Counted from the first letter of the stretch, positions 20,291-32,689 are shown. The stretch is DNA of 64,000 nt from Vombatus ursinus (GCF_900497805.2 NW_020954557.1:37725264-37789263); one strand, 5' to 3'. The notes: generated by a model not told the origin, from the letters alone. Numbers and translations: made by a program.

Positions 20291-22145
20291 CTCCTAATCT
20301 CTTAATGCATCTTATAATTGTAGCTTGAGTTCCTTATACATTTGTATTCCCAGCACCTAGCACATAATAGATATGTTTATTTTGCATTTGCTTTGTCAAA
20401 TAGTATGTTGAATTGAATTGAATTCACTCTCATGAGAATTTGTGTTTCTATATAACAACCCCTGCCTGAAATAATACATAGTCAAGGTCATATGTAGAAA
20501 TTTTGTATACACAAAAAAGTTACAGAGTATGCCTTCCCTTTCCATAAATGTCATTGGAATTAGGTGTTGATGATTTTAATTGGTTGCAATATGGATCAGC
20601 CAAACTTGATTGATCAGTATCTCAGCCAGTTAGTGTCAGAGCATATTCAAATACTGAAAAACACAAGAATGCCTTCCATCTCCCTTCTTCAATTCAATAC
20701 ACAGAGGTTTGGATATCAATCCAAGGCTGTGTGCCCTGCCATCAAAAATGCTGGAAGCAACAGTAGACACTAGCAGAAGGTTTAGAATTCTACTTAGGGT
20801 CTCCCTTGCACCCTCATGGGGCAAGAGAAAAGGGAAAGAGAACTTCCAGATGGTATCTGGGCATCCTAAAATGCAGCATTGCCTCCAAGTGGCCCAGTGT
20901 AGTTATTGTCCTGCCTAGGAATAAAAAATAATTATTTCTTTTGGATGCAGAAACACTGCTGACACCCCTCCCCAATACATTGAATAATTTTTCTTGTATT
21001 GATAATACATATTTATAGCTCCATGTAGTTATTCATTTGGTCCCTCTCATGGCCATGCATTTACAATATGGTGGTACAATATTGGAGTTAAAATCTGTGA
21101 CTGTGAACACAGCTAACAAGAAAAAATAAAAACAAAACTGGATATAAGAAAAGTGTTTTGACCAAAGAAGGTAGGATCATGTGTGCATGGAAATGTATTT
21201 AAGAAGGGGGTTGGTATGAAAGAAAAAGGCATCTACATATTTGTTAATAGATTGTGAATTTCATAAGGGCTAGTACTTATTTCCCCCTATTCCTAGTATA
21301 ACACAACCTACTCTGCCCTATCCCTGAAGGCCTGGTGAGTTAGATTTTACCCTTCTCCTCAGGATTCTCTAAGGGTGTCTAAATTCTCTGCAAATGCTTC
21401 TAGCTCCCATCAATGTTGTTCTCCAAGTTGTAATAATTTCCTAATTCCCTAATCGATGGTCCTCAGTGCCCCAGTTCCATTTAGACATTAGCAGTCAGAT
21501 TAGCTTTTACACAGACATACTTCCAAAGGTATAATCACAAACATATAAATGTAATTCTCTTCTTTTCCCAGTACTACCTCAAACTCTGGGGAGGGGAAGA
21601 AGATTAAATTCACAGCTTGCCCTGGTTTTTATAGAACACATTCTTAGTTCCAAGTCCAAAAACTCCCCTTGGGTTCAAGTTTCCAGCACCTTGAGCTCTC
21701 AGGGTATCCATGCCAGGCAGGCTGGCTATATTATCCAACCTGCAATCCTGGCTCCAAGTTCATCAGGGCTTGAATTACCATGTCCTGTAGGGATCAGCTC
21801 TGGCCCCTGAAACTGAAGAGGGCAAATAACATAGTACAGAAATGAACACCCCCAGGCCTATTTCTCAGGAGTTGAGGCAAAAGGGAGCAGGGAAAGGAAA
21901 GTCCTTCCTTTCTTACCAGTTCAGTTCATGATGTACATGCTGTGGGTTAACTTTGATTTTCACCATCTGGTTGTATCAGATAAAAGGAGTTGAAAATAAT
22001 GCAGCAGAAAAAAGAGATGGAAAAGATCTATTGGCTTTATCTTGCCATTTTAAAGAAGTAGGCAGACAATCACCTACCCCGACCCATGTAGTAGGGGATT
22101 CCATATTAGGCAAACTGGGCAATCCTGAGCATATACCAGTTACTC
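20291..22145. other. Mostly unassigned; possible LTR-type remnant at about 21300-21950 (minus)
   Basis: No gene is recognised; the overlapping short frames at 20564-20918 match nothing I know. On the minus strand the region 21300-21950 has an LTR-like look, with a TATAAAAACC-type box, but no end repeats or second copy were found. I leave it as a low-confidence fossil candidate. Confidence 0.3.
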
Positions 22146-22149
22146 TCTT

Positions 22150-22435
22150 ATAGTTTTCTGCATTGAGATGTCATAAATGGAATGCTGAACTTGGAGCCAG
22201 GACAACCTGGGTTTATATTCCACTGCTGACAGTGACTAGTCACGTGATCCTCAGCAAAGTCACTGAAGATCTGTGAGTCTCAGTTTTCTCACTTGTAAAT
22301 TGAGGATAAAAATACCTTTAGCACCTATCTTATAGGATTGTCTTGAAGATCAAGTGCAATAATGATTGAAAAGTATTTTGGAAACTTTAAGTGCTGTATT
22401 ATTATTAATATTAATATTATTGTAGGTACTCAACA
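22150..22435 (+). mobile_element. MIR-type CORE-SINE
   Basis: GAATGCTGAACTTGGAGCCAGG, GTGATCCTCAGCAAAGTCAC, CTCACTTGTAAATTGAGG and AAGTGCTGTATTATTATTA follow MIR order in sense orientation. Confidence 0.85.
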
Positions 22436-22523
22436 AATATAGGATGTCCCAAAAGCTTTATTGGCTTAGAAGAATTTAGGACATTATGTGCGGAGATTGA
22501 AATATCTTGGTGTAATGTGAGTA

Positions 22524-23345
22524 CAGGCATAGCTGATCTTATTGCACTTTGTTTTATAGCACTTCATCAATATTGTATTTTTTTTTAACAAATTAAAGAT
22601 TTGTGGCAACCCTGCTTTGAGCAACTTTATCAGCACCATTTTTCTAACAGCATGTGTTCACATAGTGTCTCTGAGGCACATAATTCTTGCAATATTTCAA
22701 ACTATTTTTATTGTTATTATATGTTATGTGATCTCTGATCAGTCATCTTTGCTGTTACTATTATAATTGTTTTGGGGTGCCACGAAATGTACCCATATAA
22801 GATGGTGAATTTAATTGAGAAATGTTGTGTGTGTTTTGACTGTTCCACTGTCCCAGTCTCTCTCCCTGTCCTCAGACTTTTCTATTTTCTGAAAAACAAT
22901 ATTGAAATTGTGACTAATTAATAACCCTAAAATGACCCCTGTGTGTTCAAGTGAAAGGAAGAGTCAATAAATGCGGGCAAACTTCATTATTGTCTTAGTT
23001 TAAGAAATTGCCATAGTCATCCCAACAACCTTCAGCAGCCACCATCCTGATCAGTCAGCAGCCATCAACATTGAGGCAAGATCCTCCACCAGCAGAAAGA
23101 TTATGACTTGCTGAAGGCTCAGATAATGGTTTGCAATGGTTAGCAATAAAGTATTTTTTAAATTAAGGTATATACATTTGTTTAGACATAATACAATTGC
23201 ATACCTAATCGACTACAGTATAGTATAAGCATAACTTTTATATGTACTGGGAAACCAAAAAATTCATGTGACTTGCTTTATCATGATATTTGCTTTATTG
23301 TGTGGTCTGGAACCAAACCTACCACATAACCAAGTTATGCCCATG
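22524..23345 (+). mobile_element. Tigger1-type DNA transposon, internally deleted
   Basis: The left end CAGGCATAGCTGATCTTATTGC follows a TA (22522-22523), the Tc1/mariner-pogo target. The 5' part matches Tigger1 (TTTGTGGCAACCCTGC, GGGGTGCCACGAAATG, CCCATATAAGATGG, TTCAAGTGAAAGGAAGAGTC). It then jumps directly to the Tigger1 3' part (GCGGGCAAACTTCATTATTG, CCAGCAGAAAGATTATGAC, CTGGGAAACCAAAAAATTC) and ends in the complementary inverted repeat. The transposase ORF of about 2 kb is missing, leaving about 0.82 kb. The join lies at GTGAAAGGAAGAGTC (22951-22965), a 15-mer that from memory occurs at both sides of the deleted part in full-length Tigger1. Non-autonomous and inactive. Confidence 0.93.
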
Positions 23346-25685
23346 TGTGTACATAGGGGTTGTGGAAGGGCAGATTGTGTAGGCTGTCATGGCATCAGGG
23401 ACCACTTGACCAACATCAAGGGAGTATGTAGAGCAGAAGGATTTTGTGTTGTTTACATTTTCATTAGCTCCCATTGTTTATGATGTTCTCAATACTGATT
23501 TCTAGGGTAGGGTGCTTTGAAATTTCCTTTGAAATTTGCCTCCTTCCCTTCATGACTTGCTAGGTCTGTTATCCTTCAGTGTCAACTGTAAGCAAAGGCA
23601 GCTCTCCATGACTAATCCATAGTGGAAGCTCTTTATTATTATTGTAGGATCAGAACTCAAATGGAGTTTATAGTAATTAGTATTAGCCATGGTGGGTGGG
23701 TGGAGGGGGGAAGAGGGCAGATTGAGCAATTAAATAATTTGGCCATCAGTTTTTAAATTTTGTTACATTTTCATTTAGTTGTGTAAGAGCCCACACGTTT
23801 TCTTCAAAGGGACTATAACATCAGTAAATGTGCAGTTTGTTTTAAGTTTAAGACTTCAAAGACTATTAGCACTGTTAGTAAGTGGTTCACTTGATAATGT
23901 TTAATTTTTTAAAATAGATTTTAAATTGCAGGCTAGAAAATATGACTTGGGTGCAGGCCTAGTTAGGGAGGATTCCTTTTCATTATGACCCTGAAACTAT
24001 CTCCTACTCTCCTTGCAGTTTGGGTTGAATCACTGAATCTCTCTTTCAGAATTTCTTCTTTTGTATAGGAGTAGCACATAGATAGGGGTTTCACGAAGTC
24101 ACAAATACTATTTGTCATTTCACTATGAACATTAAAAATGGGCATTGTATTTGTTCGCAGACTTGTAGTTCTCTCAGTATGGAGATTACTTGTATCTTCT
24201 TACATATCAACAGCATGTTCTAGTTAAAAGGAGTCTGAGACCACATTTCCAAGCATGTTATAGATTCTACTGTGTAAAAATGGGAAAGTAATTTGATGAT
24301 TCACAAAATCAGTTGAAAACAAGCAAGCACAGCTGCTGTGAAGAGGAGGCCAAAAATGGTGAAAGAAAAGCAAATTCTGTTGGATGGTTATGGCACATCA
24401 ATCTTTAAAAAGGGAGAAAAGTTAATAATGGGTACTGATAGGAATTTTCTACTGTCTTGTATTCTGTATTAGAAATAGAAAACAATTGTTAACAGGTGAA
24501 ATGATAGATATAATTTATTCTGGAAGCTCTTTAAAAGGAGGAAACAAAATTCATGGTATATATGTATAAAATGCAAAAAAAGAAAAGAAGTTTTATGATT
24601 CTATGACAATATTAATTTAATTCACTTTATAAAGCACTTAATGCTAGACACTGGGTGTATAAAGATAAAAATGCCTTCGAGATCAGTTGTATATTACATT
24701 ATATGATATAAAGCTAAATTAGTGATACAATTGCCTGACATAGAGCTTTTAGCCTCTTATTTCACAGGGTAGAAATGACTCTCAGATTTCTGGAAGATCT
24801 TTTAACTGGGAATTACCTTGCAAGAAAACTTCTCCAACCCCCAACTTTTTAAAAAAAAATCTCATAAAGGTCAGTAACCACTAGGGGTTACATTTTATGA
24901 TAAGCATTTATAATAGTGGGAGATGCTAATGAAAATTCCATAGTTGTACATAAGTAGCTACCTGCAAACTGCAAGAAGTTTAGCATTCATTCCACTATTA
25001 AACTCTATATATTTCTTTAATTGTGTAGCTTGTTATTCTGGGATAGAGAAGGATTTTCACTAATTCTGCTTATAAAGATATTTAATTAACATATAGCTGA
25101 CTTCTTATTAGTCAAGAATGAATAAAAAGAATAGAAAATAAAATACTCAAGGCTGTATTTAATTTATAATAGGTTGAGCTGCATCGCATGGATAGCTCTT
25201 CTGATGTGAAAATTATCCAATGCTGGAGTCACAGATGCCCACTCAGATGTAGCAGGGAATTGCTGTGTTCATCTTCCCACTCACCCCCAACCACCTTTCA
25301 CTTTGGTTGCTGACTTTTTTCTTGGTCACTGATTTCACCGGGCAATGTTACTCCAGCCACTGACCTCATGTAGCAGATTTGGTCCAAATAACTAACTCTG
25401 TCTCTTAATCATACAGGGAGTTTCAACTAAATGTGCACGTGCTTTAGTGATCAATATATTTACTTATGATGAGGTTTGTGATATTAAAATATTGCATTAA
25501 GCAAGCAAATGTGCCAGGACATGGTACAGTGTTCTTTGTATAGTAGGTACTTAATGATTTTTGTTATTTTCAAGAGGAATGTAGGAAGATAGTGCCACGT
25601 TAGGATCTATAGGATCCCAGTTTCCTCACAAATAGCCTAGTAAAGCTCCAAAAATGTACCGGAAGGAATAATTATAAAGAAACTA
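23346..25685. other. Longest stretch with no recognised repeat
   Basis: About 2.3 kb with no transposon family, coding frame or RNA that I recognise. The short frames at 23268-23483 (in the Tigger end) and 23963-24145 look fortuitous. Non-repeat sequence in such a repeat-dense window may include old or conserved non-coding sequence, but nothing in one sequence proves constraint. Confidence 0.4.
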
Positions 25686-25689
25686 AAGA

Positions 25690-28120
25690 GAATTAGTTAG
25701 AAACTCCTCTATTCAGTTTAGAATTGCACGAAAGACTGCCAGAATTCTGTAGTGGAGATAAGCTAGGGTAAGTAGTAGGTGAAGTACAAAGCAGCCCAGT
25801 CCCATAGAAGGGTACAGGTCGGGAGCAGCACTCAGTGGTACCAGGGATCTCGTCTCCGTTCCCAATAGAAAACAGGGACAGACCAGCATCCAGGCTGCCT
25901 GTGGCTGATCCACGGCAAGGACAAGGCTAATAATTGTGGGGACTAACAAGCTAACAAACTTGGGATCAAACAGTGCCTACCTGTGCCATCCAGTAGTACA
26001 GGAATTGACTCAAGTATAAGCTACTAATCTAGAAACTGAGGCTGCAGATAGGGGCAAACGGAAGAAAAATGCTAACACGATAAAGAAATAACTTGTGTGA
26101 GAAGCACACAGGATAAATCCAAAAGAAGAGAGTAGATCCATAACAAATCTAGGTAGAGCCTCAGAAAATAGAAGGTCTTCTGCATAAGAATTACTAAAGT
26201 ATCTGGAAGAAATGACACAAGAGATACAAAATGGAGTAGCTGGTGAGGGGGAAAATAGCAAGGAGAATTAATGGATTAGAATAGAAAAATTAAAGATGAT
26301 AACTCTCTGGTGATAACTGAATAGAAAGAGAAAAGAACGTACATATTTTTCAGCATTTCATGGAACCTTTACAAAAACTGGCCATTTTGGGGGCATTGAA
26401 ACCTCACAAACAAAGGCAGAAAAGCAGAAATTTGAAATGCCTATGTGAGTGACCACAGTGTAATAAAGTTATATTTAATGAGGGGCCTTTTCAGAAAGAA
26501 TGAAAAATAAATTGAAGACTAAATAACTTAATGCTGAAGAATTAAGGGGGTCAAAAAACAAATTATAGGAACAATAGAAAATTTTATCAAAGACAATCAC
26601 TGCAATGAAATAGTATACCAAATTTATGAAGCTCAGCTAAAGCAATTCTTAGGGAAAATTTAAGTCTTTAAATGTTTTAATGAATAAAAGAGAGAAAAAA
26701 CAAATGAATTGAGCATGCAACTAAAAAACCCCTAGAAAATCAATAAATAAAAAAAATCTATCTCAAAATAGAAATTTTGAAAGTCAAGGAAGAGATCATC
26801 AAAATTGAAAGCGAAAATGACCGTATTGAATTGACAAAACTAGTAATTATTTTTTAGGAAAAAACTAATAAGCACATAAACAGTTAACTAATCTGATTTT
26901 AAAAAGAGAGAAAAAATTCATAAAAATGAAAAAGAATTCACAACTGAGGAAAAAAAGGAAAAAATACACATTATTTTGCTTAATTATATTCCAAAAACCG
27001 TCAGCTTAAATGAAATACCTGAATACTGTAAAAATACAAAAAGCCCAGATTAACAGAAGAAATAGATTCTTTATATATAGCTTAATATCAGAAAAAGAAA
27101 TTGAATAAATCACAAATGAACTCCCAAAGAAAAAAGACTGAGGGGGATTTACAAATGAATTATACCAAATATTTGAAGAATAACTATAATTACTTCCACT
27201 ATTACATATTCTATTTGCAAAATAGGAAAAGAAGGAAACTTTCCAAACTTTCTATGATACAAATATTGTTTTGATACACAAACCAAGGCAAGACAAAACA
27301 GGAAATAAAATTCTATAGATCAATATTCTTAAAGAATATTCATAAAAATTATTAAATGAAATATTAGGAAATAGGCTACAACAACATATTAAAAAGATCA
27401 GAGATCAAAACCAGGTTGGATTTGTACCAGGAATTAAGGGATGGTTCAACATAAGGAAAAATATAAACAAAACATACCATATTAATAGTAAAAATAACAA
27501 AGTCATATAATTACATCAATAGATCTGAGAAGGCTTTTGACAAAATCCAACACCCATTTCTATTAGCAACACTAGAAACATAGGAATAAATAGATTTTTC
27601 CTTCATATGGTAAGTAGTATCTCAAACTAGCAGTAAATGATATATGTAAAGGAAAATGTTTGGAATTTCCAATAAGATCAGGGAGGGGTAAACCAAGAAT
27701 GCCATTTATGACCCTACTGTGTAGTGTAGTAGTAGTGGAAATGCTAGCTATAGTAATGAGAAGAATAGGAAATCAAGGAATAGGCATGGGCAAAGAAGAA
27801 ACAAAATTAGCACATTTTTGCAGATGATATAATGATCTATCTAAAGAACTCCAAAGAGGCAACCACAATTAATTGAAATAACAAATTCAGCAAAGACAGA
27901 CGTAGGATATAAAATAAATCCACATAAATCATCAACATTTTTGTGCGTTACCAACAAAATCTAACAAGAAAAAATAGAAAGTGAAATTTCAATCATAATA
28001 AAATAACTCATGTATAAAATAGTTGGGAGTCTAGCTTCCAAGAAGCACTTGGAAACTATATGAACATGGTATTACAAAAGTAAAGATGGAACTAAATAAT
28101 CGGAGAAATAGTAATTGTTC
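25690..28120 (+). mobile_element. LINE-1, 5' region to ORF2 reverse transcriptase, decayed
   Basis: 25690-26280 resembles LINE-1 5' UTR and ORF1 remnants and is much decayed. From 26330 the ORF2 endonuclease C-terminus is visible (ATTTTTCAGCATTTCATGGAACC, then a degenerate ACAAAAACTGGCCATTTTGG at the usual IDHVLG position). RT landmarks follow: ATTAACAGAAGAAATAGATTC, GGTTGGATTTGTACCAGGAATT (QVGFVPG), GGATGGTTCAACATAAGG, and TTTTTGCAGATGATATAATG, encoding FADDIM, the catalytic YADD-type box. It stops at the position encoding NSNCS (about 28117), where another insert begins. Many stops. Confidence 0.85.
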
Positions 28121-28480
28121 ATGTCACAGTGATACCAGATCAGACTTTCTTGAAGGATAGCCAGTGTTGCACAGATAACAGACCAGACTCCCTGAAATCC
28201 ACCTGAATCCTTCAAGGATAACAGATTTCTTCTAATTGAACAAGGGCAGCTAATGGTACAGAGATAACTGTTTTCTTTCAATTAAAGTGATTTATAGGGA
28301 AACAACTTTTAAACTTAACTTAGAGAGAAAAACTGAACTTCTAGACTCATGAACTTCAGAACTTAACTCAGAGACCAACCTCTCCCCCTGAAATCAAAAA
28401 AAAACCCCTTTCCAAATAAAAAAACAACCCATGGCTCAGGCAGTTACAAAATGAATCAATTACAGAATGACATCATATAT
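28121..28480. other. Unclassified insert in LINE-1
   Basis: About 330-360 bp interrupt ORF2 between the end of the RT domain and a C-terminal fragment. It has internal near-repeats (AAGGATAACAGATTTCTTC and TACAGAGATAACTGTTTTC). It could be an LTR-type or other old insertion; no second copy or end repeats were identified. Confidence 0.35.
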
Positions 28481-28499
28481 AAAATACTAAATCAATATC

Positions 28500-28830
28500 T
28501 GATTTTCTCTTTAGAGAAATGCAATGTAAAATAACCCTGAGGTTTCACATCATACTCATCAGATTGCTGATAAAAAGGGAAAATCATGTAAAAATCCTCT
28601 AAATCACTAATAACCAGAGAAATGCAAATAAAGCAACTTTAAGGTTTCATCTTACAACCACAAGAATAGCAAAGTTGACAAAAAAGGTAAATGACAAATA
28701 TTGGAATGACTATAGGAAAACAGGCACACTAATGGATCCATGAATTGATCTAGCCATTCTGGAAAGCAATTTGGAACTATCCCCTAGAAACTACTAAATG
28801 GTGCATACCCTTTGACTGAGTGACAGCACT
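28500..28830 (+). mobile_element. LINE-1 ORF2 C-terminal fragments (two short tandem copies)
   Basis: GAGAAATGCAATGTAAAATAACC at 28515 and GAGAAATGCAAATAAAGCAAC at 28617 are the same ORF2 segment (REMQ.K.T) present twice within about 100 bp. The second continues to TTCTGGAAAGCAATTTGGAAC. Confidence 0.8.
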
Positions 28831-28904
28831 GTTGTTATTTAGTCACATTTGACTGAAACGACTGAACAAAAACAAAAAGAATTAATGCTTACCATGTCTT
28901 ATGA

Positions 28905-29150
28905 TTTGTTGTTGTTCAGTTGTTTCCAACTCTTTGTGAACATTTTTTGGGTTTTCTTGGCAAATATACTGGAGTGATTCACCATTTCTTTCTCTAGCTC
29001 ATTTTACAGTTGAGGAAACTGAGGCAAACAGGATTAAATGACTTGCCCAGAGTCACACAGCTAGTAAATGTTGAGGCCAAATTTGAACTCAGGAAAGTGA
29101 ATCTTCCTGATTCCAGGCCTGGCACTCTATCCATTTCACTACCAAGCTGC
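28905..29150 (-). mobile_element. Mar1-type CORE-SINE with RTE-like tail, antisense
   Basis: TTGTTGTTGTTCAGTTGTTTCC, GGGTTTTCTTGGCAAATATACTGG, TTTTACAGTTGAGGAAACTGAGGC and GACTTGCCCAGAGTCACACAGC to the decayed head. The flank at 28845-28880 (CATTTGACTGAAACGACTG then AACAAAAAC) looks like a second, sense-orientation piece of the same tail. Confidence 0.9.
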
Positions 29151-29154
29151 AGTG

Positions 29155-29695
29155 ATACTACTACTAGGCCTATAAGGCAAGAGATCAATCAAAGAAGAAA
29201 AGGACCTGTACATGCAAATAAATATTTATAGCAATTTTTTTTTGCAGTAGCAAAGAACTAGAAATTAAGAGAGGTGCCTATCAATTGGGGAAAGACAAAA
29301 CAAATTTACATCTATGAATATAATAGGATACTGTTGCACCATAAGAACTGATGAAATAGATGGTTTCAGAGAAACCCAAGAAGACCTACATGAACTGTTG
29401 GCAAGTGAAGTGAACAGAACTAGGAGAACAATTTATACAATAATAATGTTATAAAACAAATTTGAAAGACTTGAGAACTCTCAATGATTTCAACCATTCC
29501 TAAAGGCTGATAATAAAGAATGCTATGTACCTCCTGACAATGAGTTGATGGATTCAAGATGCAGAAAAAGACATACATTTTCAGGAAAAGTGGTTATTTG
29601 TTTTGATTGACCATGTACTTTTTTTTTTACAAGAGTTTTTTTTTCTTTTTTCTTTTCTTTTTTGTTCTTTCCTTCCCTTTTCATTTTTTAAATGT
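29155..29695 (+). mobile_element. LINE-1 3' end (continuation)
   Basis: CTGTACATGCAAATAAATATTTATAGCA, ATCAATTGGGGAAAGAC, AGACCTACATGAACTG and GAACAGAACTAGGAGAAC continue the ORF2 C-terminus. The 3' UTR with T/C-rich runs follows. Confidence 0.85.
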
Positions 29696-29699
29696 CCAA

Positions 29700-29885
29700 T
29701 TATGGGGTCAAGGTGACTTCTTTCAAGTCTCACCTAAATCCCACCTTTTACACAAACCCTCTCCCAATTCCCCTTAATGTTGATGCCTCCTTCCCTCTGT
29801 TGATTAGTTTTTATTTATTCTACATATAACTCATTCATTAAGGTAGGTATTTAATAAAGACTTATTGACTAATTGACTGACTGAG
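29700..29885 (+). mobile_element. L2 LINE 3' end
   Basis: TCAAGTCTCACCTAAATCCCACC, AATTCCCCTTAATGTTGATGCC and TTTAATAAAGACTTATTGACTAATTG form the end of L2 coding sequence and its 3' tail. Confidence 0.85.
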
Positions 29886-30664
29886 AGGGCGAGAGGCATA
29901 AGATAGGGTAATAAAAAAGAAAAGAAACCAAAAAAAGAAGGTGATTGAGGCATCTTTTTTTAAAAACAGAGAGAAAAGAACAGAAAGAAGTCCAGACAAA
30001 CTGAACAGTTCAACCTTGAAAAGCTACAGGTTGATCTTATTGAATACTTAACAAAGGAAAAGCAAATTGGATATAATAGACACCTGCAGTTTCATGTGCA
30101 AACTGCTTTTTCTGTTCTACCACGGATAGGCAAATGTCCATTCTATTTTGTGTTAAGTTCAGAATAAAAATTAGACTTATAAAAAAGTGGTGAAAAACTT
30201 TGTTGAGTTTGTTAGATTACATGAACTGTCCAATAATATGCATCCCACTAAACTTTAAAATACTATCTAAAAGTTGATGATATTTATTATTATTATCATT
30301 ATAGTAGCTAATATTTTGGGAATTAGAGGTAGAGGTAATATTTCTAAACCTATTTACCATCCCTTCAAACCCCTTCCATTATTGTCACTATATCCTTTGG
30401 TCCGAACAAACTACTGAATAGTTGGGTTCTTGTCCAGGTGTGGATTGCAATCTGGCTCCAGGTTATCCCTGTTCTTACAAAGCTTTGGACCAATCTGAAT
30501 TTTGGTCATTTTTCAAATCTGTTTCTCAACTTAACTCAAGTCCTGAACCTGTCCTAGATTTTGATTCCCATTTTGGACCCAGAACTAAACATATTTGTCT
30601 GAATTGGAGCATGCTGTGCCTTCATCCACTCTTATATTCAAGAACTAAACTGAAACACTGCAGA
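29886..30664. other. Unassigned sequence
   Basis: An A-rich stretch, then about 0.6 kb with no recognised feature. The plus-strand 96-codon frame at 30422-30712 lacks recognisable similarity and runs into a MIR tail. Confidence 0.4.
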
Positions 30665-30740
30665 AATGTAGTAGTAGTAGTAATAACAGTTAGCATTTAT
30701 ACAGTACTTTAAGGTTTGCAGAGTGCTTTGCATATATTTA
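30665..30740 (-). mobile_element. MIR-type fragment
   Basis: AACAGTTAGCATTTATACAGTAC and TTTAAGGTTTGCAGAGTGC match the reverse-complemented 3' end of marsupial MIR-like SINEs. Confidence 0.65.
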
Positions 30741-31238
30741 GCCTGGTAGGAGGCAAATACCTAGAGAAGAGAAAGGAGAAGGATAAGAAATAGGATTTTA
30801 TTCCCTTTTGTTTCTTTTTCCATTTCCCCAGTCTTCTGGCATGGATGAGGAGGAAACTATGGGACGGCTTTTTATTTTGGGAGGGGAAGGCATATGCTCA
30901 AAGATTCGAAACATAAGAGAAATCTTGACTTAGTCATTTTTTTGGGTAATTTCAAAAGAAACAATGATATTTCACATCTGTTTTGAGCTTGTGGTGCAGA
31001 CTTTATGACAGATTTTGAGCTCACTAACTTTTTTTCCTTTGAAATTTTCCCTGATTAAATTTTGCTCAGTATAGACTAGGATTGTCTTCTTATGGTGAAT
31101 TAAACTGATAGAAATTCTCAAGGTCAAAGCCAATGTGAATACAAGTACTTATGCTAGATTTAAAGTGGAAGCTGTCAAGATTGTATGTTTTAGAATTTCT
31201 TTTTTTTTTTTGTTAAAAGAGAAGTTAATGTTTTCATA
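30741..31238. other. Unassigned sequence
   Basis: About 0.5 kb with no recognised gene or repeat; a poly-T run lies at about 31200-31211. Confidence 0.4.
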
Positions 31239-31247
31239 AGATATTTT

Positions 31248-31408
31248 CTTTTCTTTCTTTTTTTTTTTTAGTTAGGCAATGGAGTTAAGTGACTTGCCTA
31301 GGGTCACACAGCTAGTAAGTGTTATGTGTCTGAAGTCGGATTTGAACTCAGGTCCTCCTGAATCCAGGGCTGGTGCTCTATCCACTGCATCACCTAGCTT
31401 CTACCCCA
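31248..31408 (-). mobile_element. WSINE1-like SINE with target-site duplication
   Basis: GTTAGGCAATGGAGTTAAGTG to CACCTAGCTTCTACCCC, antisense. It is flanked by AGATATTTT at 31239-31247 and 31411-31419. Confidence 0.92.
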
Positions 31409-31429
31409 TCAGATATTTTATTGAAATCA

Positions 31430-31770
31430 TGTTAATTCTTTGAATGATTTATAATTTTATTGGTGAGAATGACTGCTCCTTCCACCAATACAGACTGCAA
31501 CTTTTCCACACCTTCTTGTCATATTTGGTTCTTGTGCATATTTTTTCATAAATCTTCTACAGGAGGTATACCTGGCATTCTAGAAGCTTTCCTTTCATTC
31601 TTTTGTATCCACCTTGAACTCATATTGTCCTTTAATCTTAGGATGGGACCAGTGCCTCTTTCTTTCTGAGCCTACATATCTTCTATGTCTTTCATGGCCC
31701 TGCTTGCATGGAAGCTGCTGTTGTGTTTAATAAATGTTGGTCAGTTGACTGATTGTCAGCAATTAAGCTG
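31430..31770. other. Unclassified old repeat or unique sequence
   Basis: GAGAATGACTGCTCCTTCCACC to AATAAATGTTGGTCAGTTGACTG. The end resembles a LINE tail but the body is not assigned. Confidence 0.35.
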
Positions 31771-31834
31771 CAACTGGTTTACCCCTACCAGGTATCTTTC
31801 CACTGCTTTTTGTGTTTTTTAAAATGTTAATTTA

Positions 31835-32565
31835 AATAAATTCAATAAACATTTATTAAATGCCTATTATGTGCAAGGCACTGTGCTTGTTGGCTGATAC
31901 TTGGGTTACATTGACTAGAATGAAACTGAGCAATTTCAAAAGGGAGATAGTGTTAACTGGGTGGGAAATGAGGAGGTAAGGATCAGGAAAGATGTTTTAT
32001 AGGAGGTGGCACCTAAGCTTTGAAGGAGACTAGGGATTCTATGAGGTGGAGGTATGGAAGGATATAGGGGAACACTTGTGTAAAGACACAGATGTGAGAG
32101 ATGACAGCTAGCCAGTCAGTTTGAGTGGAATAGAGAATGTATTAAAGGGAGTAATTTGAAGAAAGACTGGAAAGGTAGGTGAAAAGGAGTTTCTCAACGC
32201 CAGGCTAAGGAGTTTGTATATATTCTAGAGGCAATAGGGATCCACTGAAGATTTTTTGAGTAGGGAGATGACATGATCACATCTGTATTTTAGGAATATC
32301 AATTTGTCAGCTGTATAAAGAATGACTTGGAGAAAGGAGAGACTAGAATAAAGGAATACAGTTAGAAGGCTATTGAAGTAGTTTAGGTGGAAGGTAATGT
32401 GAGAATGGACTATGATACAGTAGTGTAGGGTCTGTGTGAATGCTGAGAAGGGGGTGGATGCAAGACATGCTGTGGAGATAGGTTTGATAGGACTTGGCAA
32501 CTGACTGGAGTTGAGGAGTGAAGGAGAGTGGAAGATGAAGGATGACTTCAAGATTGATCATTGTA
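31835..32565 (-). mobile_element. L2 LINE, antisense
   Basis: Starts ATAAACATTTATTAAATGCC (antisense L2 end). It continues CAGTCAGTTTGAGTGGAATAG, GGAGTTTGTATATATTCTAGAGG, TTTTTTGAGTAGGGAGATGAC, AGAAGGCTATTGAAGTAG and GATAGGACTTGGCAACTG. The minus-strand frames at 32225-32561 contain IFLKYRCDHVISLL, an L2 RT C-terminal signature. Confidence 0.87.
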
Positions 32566-32689
32566 CCCCATGATTTAAAGCTATATTCACAGTTCCTGGA
32601 TAGAATTTGTGATTATCAATGATTGTCAATATTCTTCACTATCTCTAGCTTCTGGCTCAGCTGAGATCCTGGCTTGAGGTTATTACAAT

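Noticed and set aside
20564-20918. Three overlapping short frames that might be a small pseudogene
   Set aside because: No protein motif or family recognised, and no poly-A or duplication marking a retrocopy.
22440-22520. Possible mariner end (AGGATGTCCCAAAAGC) before the Tigger element
   Set aside because: Only one end is visible and no partner repeat or TA duplication could be placed.
23268-23483. 71-codon frame with several Cys and His residues
   Set aside because: It starts in the Tigger terminal repeat; the Cys/His spacing does not form a known zinc-finger pattern.
27000-28120. LINE-1 reverse transcriptase considered as a retron or other RT system
   Set aside because: Motif order and flanking endonuclease and ORF1 remnants match LINE-1 throughout.
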